Notes under the pieces: model-generated
Told to the model about the DNA's origin: nothing
Seen by the model: only the letters and a program-made list of their open reading frames with translations
Database searches by the model: none
Shown: positions 7,183-14,685 of the stretch, one piece after another
Position numbering within the stretch: the first letter of the stretch is position 1
How the letters are laid out: every line of letters starts with the position of its first letter
Source: a virus
Direction: 5' to 3' (one strand)
DNA length: 41,676 nt
IMG/VR virus record: IMGVR_UViG_3300003886_000014
Span: 1-41,676 of that record
Translations under genes and position numbers: made by a program

Positions 7183-9328
7183 GTTCGAGTCGTTCATAGC
7201 GATAGACGACGCGCTTCAGAAGCGCCTGGTCAAGACCTGGGTCGCGACGTCGGCACCCTTGGTGGCTGACTTACTGGCGACGGTGGCGGACGGTGACCTG
7301 CTAGGTGCCCGCGAGGTGGCCAGGGGCGTCACCCTGGACCCGGTGTTCGACGACAACGTGGGCTTCATCACGTTCATGATGACGGCCTCGATCCTGTTCG
7401 GGTCGTCGTCGGTGTCCTCGGTCGAGGAGAGCATGTTCGTCAAGGGGCCGCTGCCCGAGTTCTTTGACGTGCCGCGCGACCAGCTTGAGGGCATGCTCAA
7501 GACCGCGTTCGCCGAGACGGTGCGCCGTAACATCATCGCCGTGATCGAGGCAGAGGAGAACCGCCTGCAGGACGCCGAGGTGGTAAAGGCCGAGGTGGAC
7601 TTCGCCCTGGCCGAGCGTATGAGGCAGGCCGCGTTCGGCAGTGGTAAGTCCCTGATCAACATCGGGGCTAACCTGACCACGTCCAGACTGGTGCAGTTCG
7701 GGGCGCTCGCAGAGATGCGTGGACGGGCCATGGAGACCTACAAGCTGCGCGCAATATTGGACAATCGCACAAGCCAAATCTGCTTGCGACTTAACGGCCG
7801 CACCTTCAAAGTCGACAGGGCCTCGGACCTGCTGTCTACCGCCCTTGGCACCCAGAACCCAGCCGAACTTGCCGGCATCCACCCGTGGCTGCCGGGCAAC
7901 AAGAACGCCCTGCGCGACTATGAGCGACTGACCAACAAGCAGCTCAATGAGAAGTATGGAGTACTGGTCCCCCCGTTTCACCCCAACTGCTACGACGACA
8001 AAACGCGGGTCATGACTGATGTTGGGTTAATACTATTCGCCGATGTGGATGTGGCTGTTCATAAGTTCCTCAGTAGGTGCCCCGATACCGGCCATCTTCA
8101 CTGGATGCGGGCGATTGAAAAGGTAGCCTATCCTTATGTCGGTGAGCTGCGCACCCTGACCAACAAGCAAGGCAGCGTCGATATGGCGGTGACCCCGGAC
8201 CACACCATGTATTTCGAGCGCCGGGGGGGCACTGGTAAAGACCGTGAATGGCAGTATCACTTCTCGACTATGGAGGACTTCGTAGGAAGCCTTGAGAACA
8301 AGCTGGTGGTAGCCACAAGGCAGGTCGAGCCGGGAGTCAGCAGGATTGACGTGCGGGGTCTAACCTATAAGCACAGGTCTGCGGAAGTGGGGGGGCTGGC
8401 CTACGACGGTATGGTGTACGATGTGTCGCTGCCGGAACTGCACACCCTGCTGGTGGAGCGCAATGGCAAACTGGTATGGGGATCGAACTGCAGGACCATC
8501 GTGGTGCGCACGGGCAAGGCGATACCCAAGGCCAAGTTCACCACCGTGCAGTTAATTGCGCCACCGGCTGAACCGCCTATCATCCCACAGGCGGTGGACT
8601 CCCCGGCCTTTGCGCCTGAGTTTGTGGAGGCCACCACGGTTGCGGAGGCCGAGGCATTCTCTAAAAAGCTGGGTCTGAGGGTGGTGGACCCCAACAGTCC
8701 GTCGCAGGTAAAGGGTTTTCAGGCGGGGGGCTTCAACAGAGTCACCAAGAGCGAGTCGGCGAGGGTGCAGGTGTTCAACGAGGTCAACTTTGAGATGGTG
8801 CGCCTGTCCCGTATGGCTGAGCGCCCGGTGGAGGAGTTGACTAAGAACACCATAGTGGGGGTGGCTGGGGACTTGAAGTCTTCCAGGGGCTTAGCAAGCC
8901 CATTCAGGAGGGGGTTGGGTAAAAACGCCGGTATGCAATTATCTGCTCAACCCTCAGAGACTTTGGTGGCGGCTAGAAAGGCCAGGGTCGACTGGTCGGC
9001 CGCGAACAGCGGTAAGAGATGGACCTGGAACGATAACCTTACATATGATCCTTTAGGCATACGATCAGTGGTACGCCACGAGTTGGGGCATGTCCTGACG
9101 TCGAGGGAGGCGCTGGCTAGGTTCAGGGGGCTGATACGGGGCCTACCAGCTGACAGTCTTGTGAGGACTAAGGGGTGGTGGCAGGTGGCCGTTAGTCAGG
9201 GGGCATCCATCAACGATTTGGAGGCCATAGCCGAGCTGTTCTCCACGATCACCTCACCCGACTATGTCGCAGGCACCCTACCCGCCATCTTCGAGGACTT
9301 CGTGACCACCCTGCTGCGCACCGAGTAG
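7166..9328 (+). CDS. Mu gpF/SPP1 gp7-like head morphogenesis protein with mini-intein and C-terminal zincin domain
   Basis: 720 residues from ATG 7166, overlapping the portal 3' end. Residues 1-274 are a minor head protein of the gpF/gp7 type, ending in the family motif PPFHPN. A 167-residue Hint domain (275-441) interrupts the motif, which resumes as Cys442-Arg-Thr. Splicing would give a protein of about 553 residues. The C-terminal part is a linker followed by a zinc-metalloprotease signature, HELGH at 638-642, with E686/E690 (EAIAE) as candidate third ligand. The gpF/gp7 part is known to bind portal and assist assembly; what the protease-like domain cuts is unknown. Two members of the dispersed palindrome lie in the C-terminal half. 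Confidence 0.88.
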   Translation: MATTPKFESFIAIDDALQKRLVKTWVATSAPLVADLLATVADGDLLGAREVARGVTLDPVFDDNVGFITFMMTASILFGSSSVSSVEESMFVKGPLPEFFDVPRDQLEGMLKTAFAETVRRNIIAVIEAEENRLQDAEVVKAEVDFALAERMRQAAFGSGKSLINIGANLTTSRLVQFGALAEMRGRAMETYKLRAILDNRTSQICLRLNGRTFKVDRASDLLSTALGTQNPAELAGIHPWLPGNKNALRDYERLTNKQLNEKYGVLVPPFHPNCYDDKTRVMTDVGLILFADVDVAVHKFLSRCPDTGHLHWMRAIEKVAYPYVGELRTLTNKQGSVDMAVTPDHTMYFERRGGTGKDREWQYHFSTMEDFVGSLENKLVVATRQVEPGVSRIDVRGLTYKHRSAEVGGLAYDGMVYDVSLPELHTLLVERNGKLVWGSNCRTIVVRTGKAIPKAKFTTVQLIAPPAEPPIIPQAVDSPAFAPEFVEATTVAEAEAFSKKLGLRVVDPNSPSQVKGFQAGGFNRVTKSESARVQVFNEVNFEMVRLSRMAERPVEELTKNTIVGVAGDLKSSRGLASPFRRGLGKNAGMQLSAQPSETLVAARKARVDWSAANSGKRWTWNDNLTYDPLGIRSVVRHELGHVLTSREALARFRGLIRGLPADSLVRTKGWWQVAVSQGASINDLEAIAELFSTITSPDYVAGTLPAIFEDFVTTLLRTE
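7988..8488 (+). other. Mini-intein (Hint domain) in the head morphogenesis gene
   Basis: The 501-bp insert starts with Cys275 directly after HPN and ends with Gly-Ser-Asn441 before Cys442. Block B has T-P-D-H (in MAVTPDH); block F has VYDVSLPELHTLLVE. There is no room for a homing endonuclease. The C-terminal Asn and +1 Cys needed for splicing are present, but the usual penultimate His is Ser. Removal restores HPN-C-R-T, the normal form of this family's motif, which fixes the borders. Confidence 0.9.
8548..8559. repeat. Dispersed palindrome, one mismatch (GCAGTTAATTGC)
   Basis: 11 of 12 bases match the core; left flank GT and right flank GCC. It lies 60 bp after the intein end and codes Val-Gln-Leu-Ile-Ala, the same frame as in the polymerase copy. 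Confidence 0.7.
8935..8946. repeat. Degenerate palindrome copy (GCAATTATCTGC)
   Basis: 10 of 12 bases match; the left half GCAATTA is intact and the right half decayed. This is weak on its own and listed because it lies between other copies at 8548 and 9648. Confidence 0.35.
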
Positions 9329-9331
9329 GCG

Positions 9332-9340
9332 TGGTATAGT
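9332..9340 (+). promoter_or_regulatory. Putative extended -10 promoter
   Basis: TGG-TATAGT (TG at 9332-9333, -10 at 9335-9340) lies immediately after the head morphogenesis stop and 24 bp before a small gene. No good -35 is seen. The same TGn-TATAnT layout appears at 35835 and 37009. A GATAGATAGGAGAG leader follows. Confidence 0.5.
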
Positions 9341-9363
9341 ACCGATAGATAGGAGAGAGGCTA

Positions 9364-9531
9364 ATGTCAGCACCGCCCCCTAAGAACACTAAGTCTACGC
9401 TCGTCCAGGAGTGGCCAGAGGGCCAGGAGGCCGAGCCTGCCTATAGGGTCGTGCCTCAGGACACCGTGCCCAACCAGGCAGAGGAGCCGTTCCTACCCAA
9501 CGAGGGCAAGCCCACGCCGGTCGATAGCTAG
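9364..9531 (+). CDS. Small Pro/Glu-rich hypothetical protein
   Basis: 55 residues from ATG 9364, with AGGAGAG about 8 bases upstream. The product is Pro-, Glu- and Val-rich, has one Trp and no membrane segment, and is likely disordered. It sits between a putative extended -10 promoter and a strong terminator, so it may be a monocistronic unit. No function can be given; a peptide of this size among head genes could be a minor virion or accessory protein. Confidence 0.55.
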   Translation: MSAPPPKNTKSTLVQEWPEGQEAEPAYRVVPQDTVPNQAEEPFLPNEGKPTPVDS

Positions 9532-9612
9532 GTCTTGATAAGGCCCTACGTCCCGTGTATTCTGCGGGCTGGGTCCGCGCCCACAACGCGCAGGCCCTCC
9601 TCCCTAGACTAA

Positions 9613-9645
9613 GGCCCCGGCATCAAAACCGGGGCCTACTTTTAT
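9613..9645 (+). terminator. Rho-independent terminator
   Basis: A perfect 8-bp stem GGCCCCGG (9613-9620) / CCGGGGCC (9629-9636) with an 8-base loop is followed by TACTTTTAT. It would separate the portal/head-protein transcript from the capsid operon. The 80 bases before it (9532-9612) hold no gene that I can support. Confidence 0.8.
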
Positions 9646-9647
9646 CT

Positions 9648-9659
9648 GCAATTAATTGC
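9648..9659. repeat. Dispersed palindrome GCAATTAATTGC, perfect copy 2
   Basis: A perfect copy, preceded by T and followed by GCAC, placed directly after the terminator T-tract and 16 bp before a TTGACA box. Confidence 0.85.
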
Positions 9660-9675
9660 GCACCCCATTTTTTGT

Positions 9676-9702
9676 TTGACATTAATTGCATTGCCGTGAG
9701 AA
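9676..9702 (+). promoter_or_regulatory. Putative promoter overlapping a palindrome half-site
   Basis: TTGACA (9676-9681) runs directly into TTAATTGC (9682-9689), the right three-quarters of the dispersed palindrome. No convincing -10 is seen at 15-18 bp. A second, perfect palindrome lies just upstream at 9648. The pair of sites around a -35 box upstream of the capsid operon resembles an operator arrangement; this is inference. Confidence 0.4.
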
Positions 9703-9732
9703 CCTCCCCCCGTCGAGATGATGTAAGGCGAT

Positions 9733-9752
9733 GCCGGTGAGTTTAAACCGGC
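9733..9752 (+). other. Leader hairpin before the protease gene
   Basis: GCCGGT (9733-9738) pairs with ACCGGC (9747-9752) around an 8-base AT-rich loop. It lies 18 bp upstream of the GTG start, just before the GAAGGGA ribosome binding site, and could influence translation or mRNA stability. Confidence 0.45.
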
Positions 9753-9770
9753 CCAGGGGCGAAGGGAAAC

Positions 9771-10454
9771 GTGTTGGCTCAGGCCACGACTATCCAGTCC
9801 ACCAAGGGGGGTTTGGCGACGGTCGCTCACGCGCTCGCAGCCGGGTCCACGTCGTCAGGCATCAAGAAGTTCGACGAGGAGAAGCAGATCGTTTGGGGCG
9901 AGGTCTACGCGCCGGATGTTCCCGACAGCCAGGGCGACTTCATGACCGCCGTGGAGATCGAGAAGATGGCGTACAACTTCGTCAAGAGCGGTCGGCTCAA
10001 CAAGGTGGACGTTCAGCACGACAACGTTGAGATCGGCTCGATCATCGTGGAGACCTTCGTGGCCCGCCCCGGCGACCCTGACTTCATAGAGGGTGCGTGG
10101 GTGGTCGGCGTGCACGTCCCGGACCCCACTGTGTGGCAGGCGCTCAAGAGCGGCGAGCTGAACGGGTTCTCGATGGAGGCCGACGGCAAGCGCGAGGTCA
10201 CGGACCTGTTGGTCAAGATACCCAGCTCCGTGTCGGGCGAGACGTTGGCGGCCGGGGAGGGCGACCACACCCACAAGTTCACGGTCGAGTTCACCGAGGA
10301 GGGAGCCCTCATCGGCGGCAATACCGACAGGCACGTGGACGGTCACTTCCACCAGATACTCAAGGGCACCATCACCGAGCCCGCCGAAGACGACGGGCAC
10401 ATCCATCGATTCTCATTCGTCGAACTGATCCTGGAGGAGGCCGGCAATGCCTGA
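9771..10454 (+). CDS. XkdF-like prohead protease
   Basis: 227 residues from GTG 9771 with GAAGGGA upstream. Residues 35-140 match the XkdF-type phage serine protease pattern: VYAPDVPDSQGD near 45-56, QHDN with His83, and GFSME with candidate nucleophile Ser134. These proteases cleave scaffold and capsid termini during head maturation. Residues 155-215 carry three His-x-His groups (166-168, 192-194, 210-212), each after an acidic/Gly residue, as if an additional metal-binding beta domain were inserted near the C-terminus. The gene overlaps the scaffold-like gene by 8 bases. Confidence 0.82.
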   Translation: MLAQATTIQSTKGGLATVAHALAAGSTSSGIKKFDEEKQIVWGEVYAPDVPDSQGDFMTAVEIEKMAYNFVKSGRLNKVDVQHDNVEIGSIIVETFVARPGDPDFIEGAWVVGVHVPDPTVWQALKSGELNGFSMEADGKREVTDLLVKIPSSVSGETLAAGEGDHTHKFTVEFTEEGALIGGNTDRHVDGHFHQILKGTITEPAEDDGHIHRFSFVELILEEAGNA

Positions 10455-11649
10455 CGTGCTGATACGCACCGACGCGCTGAGCAAGGCCGAGGCCAACGAG
10501 CTGTCCGACGTTGATGTCGGATGGGTGTCCATAGTCAAGCGCGGTGCGAACCGCATCCCAATCCGCATCATGAAATCGGAGGACGATATGTTGAGTCTCA
10601 ACCTTAGCAACCTGTTCAGCAAGGCAGACGGCCTCCCCGGCGTCGTGGCGGTCGCGGTCAGCAAGGGTGCCGACATCGACTCGGCCAAGGCACGGATCGA
10701 GAAGGCCGGTCTGAGCGTGGCCGATCAACGGGAGCACGACGACGGGGTGACCCTGTTCGTCCAGCCCGGTGAAAACCTGGAACAGCCGGACCTTGAGCCG
10801 GTGCAGATCGACGACGCCATGGCGGTGGTCGTCAAAAACGCTGGGCTGAAAAAGACGTTCAGCGACTACAACTTCGAGAGCACTGAGTTCAAGGAGGTCA
10901 TGGGGCAGGAGGGGTTCTTCCCGTCCCTGTCGGCGGCGCACGGCGTCCTCGGCGCGACCATCTCGAACATCATGCAGAAGGCCGACGATGCCGGTGCAGC
11001 CAAGGAGCAAATTTCCAAGGCCATCGGTGACTTCGGCATGTTCGTCGCCGGGCTTGTTGGCAGCATCCCGATCACGGCGTTCAAACTGGAGGCCGACGAA
11101 GACTCCCCCGCGCCCGTCAAGAAGACCGACGACAAGAAGCCGGTCGACAAGGCGGACGGTGGTGGCGATGACGAAGGCTCCGATGGGGGACCGAAGGACG
11201 GCGACGTCAAGAAGACCGACGCCGACCCGGACGAGGACCCCGACAAGAAGGCGGCCCACGGTAAGGACAAGGGCAAGTCGAAGAAGGCGGACGACGCGGG
11301 TGGCACCGCAGCCGATGACGACGAGCCCGCGCCCGATGCGAACGCCGCCCAGCTCGGTCAGATACTTCAGGGCATCGGCTCCCTGCAGGAGACCGTCGGC
11401 ACAATCGCCAAGACGGTCGACAGCCAGGGGACCAGGCTCGAACAGGTGGCCAAGGACGCCCAGTCGGCGATGGACACCGCGAAGAAGGCCGACGAGGCCG
11501 CGTCCGGCATCGTGCCAAGCGACACGCGGGGGGATGACACCCCCGCGCCCAATTCGGGTGGCGGGTCGGGGCATGCGCTGCTGGATACCGGCCGCATGAA
11601 CAAGGCGGACAGGGAGAAGGCGGGCATCGCCATCGGCGCTACCCACTAA
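10447..11649 (+). CDS. Scaffold-like protein downstream of the protease
   Basis: 400 residues from ATG 10447, overlapping the protease stop. The N-terminus has a VSIVKRGANRIPI string (about residues 27-39), which in related phages marks proteins paired with XkdF-type proteases. Residues 215-300 are a highly charged Lys/Asp/Gly-rich low-complexity stretch. Residues 300-355 form a probable coiled coil, followed by a Gly/Ser tail. Position between protease and major capsid protein, charge and coiled coil fit a scaffolding protein that organises the prohead and is then degraded. This is inference from context rather than from a recognised scaffold domain. Confidence 0.65.
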   Translation: MPDVLIRTDALSKAEANELSDVDVGWVSIVKRGANRIPIRIMKSEDDMLSLNLSNLFSKADGLPGVVAVAVSKGADIDSAKARIEKAGLSVADQREHDDGVTLFVQPGENLEQPDLEPVQIDDAMAVVVKNAGLKKTFSDYNFESTEFKEVMGQEGFFPSLSAAHGVLGATISNIMQKADDAGAAKEQISKAIGDFGMFVAGLVGSIPITAFKLEADEDSPAPVKKTDDKKPVDKADGGGDDEGSDGGPKDGDVKKTDADPDEDPDKKAAHGKDKGKSKKADDAGGTAADDDEPAPDANAAQLGQILQGIGSLQETVGTIAKTVDSQGTRLEQVAKDAQSAMDTAKKADEAASGIVPSDTRGDDTPAPNSGGGSGHALLDTGRMNKADREKAGIAIGATH

Positions 11650-11689
11650 CCCACCGTCTCGGAGCCAGTCAACCAAGGAGTAACAAGAC

Positions 11690-12661
11690 ATGCCAACCGC
11701 GAATAACGACCTGCTCAGGAAGGCCGACCTCGTCGTAGCCGACCTGACGGCAAACGGCGGGCTGCTGAACCCGGAACAGGCTTCCCGGTTCATCCGCAAG
11801 CTGATCGTCCAGCCGACCATCCTCACCGAAGCCCGCGTGGTCGAGATGAACGCGCCCGTGCGCAACATCGACAAGGTGGGGTTCGGCTCCCGCATCCTCC
11901 GCAAGGGGGCGTCGGGTACCGCACTCACCAGTGCACAGCGGTCGAAGGTCACGACCGAACAGATCGTGCTCACCACGTCGGAGGTGATCGCCGAGGTGCG
12001 CATCCCGTATGACGTGATGGAGGACAACATCGAGCGAGCCACCGTGGCCAGCAACGAGCCCTCCAACGCAGGCCCCGGAGCCTTCCGCAACACGGTGATC
12101 GACCTGATCGCCGAGCGGGCGGCCAAGGACCTGGAGGAGCTTGCCCTACTGGCCGACGTCGATTTCACCGACCCCGACGCCGACACGCAGGCGTTTCTGT
12201 CGATGTTCGACGGGTGGATCGCCACCGCCGAGAACGCGGGCAACACCGCCGACCAGGCTGGGGCGGCCATCTCCAAGGCCGTGTTCAAGTCCGGCATGAA
12301 GACTTTGCCCGACCAGTACCTGCGGGTGCGGTCGGCCATGCGGCACTACGTCTCGGTCGATAACGAGATCGAGTACCGTGACACCCTCGCCAACCGTGGC
12401 ACCGCCCTCGGCGACGCCATGACCACGGGCGAGCGTGATGCGTTCGCATATGGCGCGCCCGTAAAGGCAGTGTCGCACATGCCGGAGGCCAAGGGCTTGT
12501 TCACAGACCCGCGCAACCTTCTGTTCGGCATCCAGCGGTCGGTGTCCATGGAGTTCGACAAGGACATCACCACGCGGATGTACATCATCGTCCTGACGGC
12601 CCGCATCGACGCCAAGATCGAGGAGCCCGCAGCAATCGTGATTTACAGCAATATTGGATAG
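11690..12661 (+). CDS. Major capsid protein (HK97-fold type)
   Basis: 323 residues from ATG 11690 with AAGGAG 9 bases upstream. Position after protease and scaffold, length and pattern fit a major capsid protein: helical N-terminus, a segment with NAPVRNIDKVGFGSR near residue 50, a long central helix rich in Glu/Ala (E-loop and spine region), and a beta-rich end with the phrase TRMYIIVLTARIDAK. It would form the icosahedral shell. Two GC hairpins follow the gene, perhaps protecting this highly expressed message. Confidence 0.82.
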   Translation: MPTANNDLLRKADLVVADLTANGGLLNPEQASRFIRKLIVQPTILTEARVVEMNAPVRNIDKVGFGSRILRKGASGTALTSAQRSKVTTEQIVLTTSEVIAEVRIPYDVMEDNIERATVASNEPSNAGPGAFRNTVIDLIAERAAKDLEELALLADVDFTDPDADTQAFLSMFDGWIATAENAGNTADQAGAAISKAVFKSGMKTLPDQYLRVRSAMRHYVSVDNEIEYRDTLANRGTALGDAMTTGERDAFAYGAPVKAVSHMPEAKGLFTDPRNLLFGIQRSVSMEFDKDITTRMYIIVLTARIDAKIEEPAAIVIYSNIG

Positions 12662-12677
12662 GGTAGGGGCTGACCGT

Positions 12678-12738
12678 CCCGCACCGGGGATCGTGCGGGT
12701 GGAGACCTGGGGTCAGGGGCCGGTTCATAGCCGGCCCC
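12678..12738 (+). other. Tandem GC-rich hairpins after the capsid gene
   Basis: Hairpin 1 is CCCGCAC (12678-12684) with GTGCGGG (12693-12699). Hairpin 2 is GGGGCCGG (12716-12723) with CCGGCCCC (12731-12738). Neither has a T-tract, so partial attenuation or 3' protection of capsid mRNA is more likely than full termination. No gene lies in 12662-12771. Confidence 0.6.
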
Positions 12739-12771
12739 CACCTCGGAGGAACAACCGACAAGGAGGTCGAT

Positions 12772-13188
12772 ATGGCAGTAGTGGAACTCATCGGACCGAT
12801 GCCGCGATACAGTTACCGCAACAAGCAGTTCTTGCGGGGGCAGTCGCAGAGCAAGGTCGCCAAGGACGTCGCCGATTATCTCAGGACCACAGGTTTCTTC
12901 CGGGTGAAGGAGGACGCTGCGGTGACGATCATCCACCCCAAGGACAGCGCCCCGAGCGCCCCTGCTGTGCCGGGCCAGTTCTCCAACAAGAAATCAGCCA
13001 TGGTGTGGGCTCGTAGGGAGTACGACACCACCATCGCCAAGGGCTGGTCCCTGAAGAAGATGAACAAGGCCACCGCCCGTCTGGCCTCCGGCCTCGAACT
13101 CACCGCCGGTTGGGACACCGCTGTCTCCGTGGGCGGTGATGACGTGGCGGATGCCCCCGTCGTAGAGGAAGCCGGCGAGGAGGTCTAG
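12772..13188 (+). CDS. Hypothetical head-region protein
   Basis: 138 residues from ATG 12772 with AAGGAGG 5 bases upstream. The N-terminal half is basic and helical, with a central Pro/Ala linker (about residues 62-72); a second helical part and an acidic Val/Glu tail follow. No family is recognised. Placed between the major capsid and connector genes, it may be a head decoration or completion protein; context is the only evidence. Confidence 0.7.
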   Translation: MAVVELIGPMPRYSYRNKQFLRGQSQSKVAKDVADYLRTTGFFRVKEDAAVTIIHPKDSAPSAPAVPGQFSNKKSAMVWARREYDTTIAKGWSLKKMNKATARLASGLELTAGWDTAVSVGGDDVADAPVVEEAGEEV

Positions 13189-13197
13189 CGAGGTGCC

Positions 13198-13836
13198 ATG
13201 CTCCTAACTACCGTCGAGGCGGTGCGCGACCGCAACGGGATGGACAACACCACTCTGGTGAACGACGCCATCGAGTCGTCGCTGCGCACCGCGTCGTCCT
13301 CGCTTCAGACCGGGGTCAGGACGACGTTTGCGGAGGGGACAGCCGTCACCGACCTGTTCTATGTCCGCGACACCAGGCGGGTGGGCAAGTCGATGCAAAC
13401 CAGGCTGCTGATGTCCAAGGGGTTCCTTAAGACGTCGCCGGCGGTCACGGTCAAATCAGCCGAGCGATCCCAGTGGTTCACCACCGGCGACGGCACGGTC
13501 GATGATCTGCGCAACCTGGCGGGCGTTGATTACACGACGATCAACCACAACCGAGGTCTGGTGCTGATCACCGGCAAGGACCTGTCGGACAGGTTCATCC
13601 AGGTGACATACGACTGCGGGTTCGCCGTGTCGGGCACCCCTGCTGTATACCAGGCCGTGCCACAGTGGTTGATAGACGCGGCCATCCTAGTGACGTCCAT
13701 CGCGCTTGAGAAGAACCCGGCCCTGCGCGACGACGAGGACACCGAGTTCAGCGTCAAGGAGCTGCAGACCCAAAAGGATGCGGCGATAGGCAACAACGTG
13801 CGGTACGAGCCGTCCGCCCTGAACCCGATGGTGTGA
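13198..13836 (+). CDS. Head-tail connector (adaptor) protein
   Basis: 212 residues from ATG 13198 with GAGG shortly upstream. The layout fits gp6/gp15-type adaptors: an N-terminal helix beginning LLTTVEAVRDRNG, a central beta domain (about residues 45-130), then long helices with the phrase VPQWLIDAAILVTSIALEKNP, typical of neck proteins that sit under the portal. Its position after the capsid gene and before an HK97 gp10-like gene supports this. Assignment to the adaptor rather than the stopper ring is inferred. Confidence 0.65.
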   Translation: MLLTTVEAVRDRNGMDNTTLVNDAIESSLRTASSSLQTGVRTTFAEGTAVTDLFYVRDTRRVGKSMQTRLLMSKGFLKTSPAVTVKSAERSQWFTTGDGTVDDLRNLAGVDYTTINHNRGLVLITGKDLSDRFIQVTYDCGFAVSGTPAVYQAVPQWLIDAAILVTSIALEKNPALRDDEDTEFSVKELQTQKDAAIGNNVRYEPSALNPMV

Positions 13837-13839
13837 TCG

Positions 13840-14487
13840 GTGGTCGCCCTCACCATAGAGTTCGATTTCAAAGGGCAGAGGTTCAAGGACGCCTCTAAGG
13901 GCCTGGCCGCGTTCGCACAGTTCCAGAAGTCCAGTATGAAGCGGGCGTCCCCCGCCCTAAAGAAGCAACTGCGTGTCTACCTCAACTCCGCCGTGTTCGC
14001 GCTGCTCAGACAGCACAGCAAGGGGTGGCCCGCCGGCACCACAGTCAACTCCTTATCCCGCCGTAGCGGCGCTCTGGGGCGGTCCATACGGTCGTCGGTG
14101 CGGGTGGATGGTAATACCCTCAAGACCATAGAGGGGCGCATAGGGGGCAGCCGCATCGCGCGGGTGCACGAGTTCGGGGCGATCATCAAGGTCAGGAAGG
14201 CTCAGTACCTGACCATCCCGCTTAAGGCCGCGCTCAACAACAGGGGCATCCCGAAGAAGCGCAGGGCCAGGGACTGGAAGAACACCTTCGTGCGCAAGTC
14301 CAAGCGTGGCAACCTGATCATATTCCAGAAGCGCGGCAAGGGTCTGATCCCATTGTACGTCCTCAAAAAAAGCGTGAAGATACCTCCCCGACTCGGTATG
14401 GGTAAGGTGCTTGAGTCAGAGAAGGCAGTGTTCGTGGACAGGGCATTCGAGGCCATGGTCGACGCGATGGCAAAGGGGAAGCGGTGA
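13840..14487 (+). CDS. HK97 gp10/lambda gpZ-like neck or tail-completion protein
   Basis: 215 residues from GTG 13840, three bases after the previous stop. The product is strongly basic. It carries the phrase GRIGGSRIARVHEFGA (about residues 106-121), which closely fits the conserved VHEFG-type segment of the gp10/minor tail Z family, followed by KAQYLTIPLK. These proteins complete the tail top and join it to the head. Its neighbours (connector before, tail-terminator candidate after) support this. Confidence 0.78.
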   Translation: MVALTIEFDFKGQRFKDASKGLAAFAQFQKSSMKRASPALKKQLRVYLNSAVFALLRQHSKGWPAGTTVNSLSRRSGALGRSIRSSVRVDGNTLKTIEGRIGGSRIARVHEFGAIIKVRKAQYLTIPLKAALNNRGIPKKRRARDWKNTFVRKSKRGNLIIFQKRGKGLIPLYVLKKSVKIPPRLGMGKVLESEKAVFVDRAFEAMVDAMAKGKR

Positions 14488-14627
14488 CGTGGTACATGAT
14501 CCTAACAGTGTGCTTCCCCCTGACGGGGCAGTGCTACAGCCCGTTGCTGATCGTCGACATGCCTCTGCCCACGCTGGCCGACTGCAGGAACCACGGTGCC
14601 ATCGTGGCCAAGAAGCTGGGGGCCTGA
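14484..14627 (+). CDS. Small Cys-containing protein between neck genes
   Basis: 47 residues from GTG 14484, which overlaps the previous stop as GTGA and has AAGGGGAA just upstream. The start is hydrophobic (WYMILTVCF), then GQCYS and a third Cys at position 34 in LADC. Three Cys residues and a hydrophobic N-terminus suggest a small exported or membrane-associated peptide. I do not recognise a named family. It fills an otherwise empty gap and keeps coding-like composition, but its short length leaves doubt. Confidence 0.45.
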   Translation: MTWYMILTVCFPLTGQCYSPLLIVDMPLPTLADCRNHGAIVAKKLGA

Positions 14628-14685
14628 TCGGTCGCGAGGTTCGGGCGTCCCGTGGGGGTAGCCCTGGCGTGCAGGAGGGTGCGGT

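Noticed and set aside
9532-9612. tRNA gene before the 9613 terminator
   Set aside because: No cloverleaf with a matching acceptor stem could be drawn; nothing tRNA-like was seen elsewhere in the window either.
9555-9740. 61-codon + strand open frame in the 9.5-9.7 kb gap
   Set aside because: It runs through the perfect terminator hairpin and a palindrome and has no ribosome binding site.
10372-12339. 655-codon open frame on the - strand across the scaffold and capsid genes
   Set aside because: Its frame is antisense to two well-supported genes; GC-rich coding DNA often leaves the opposite strand open. The predicted product is low complexity and no ribosome binding site was seen.
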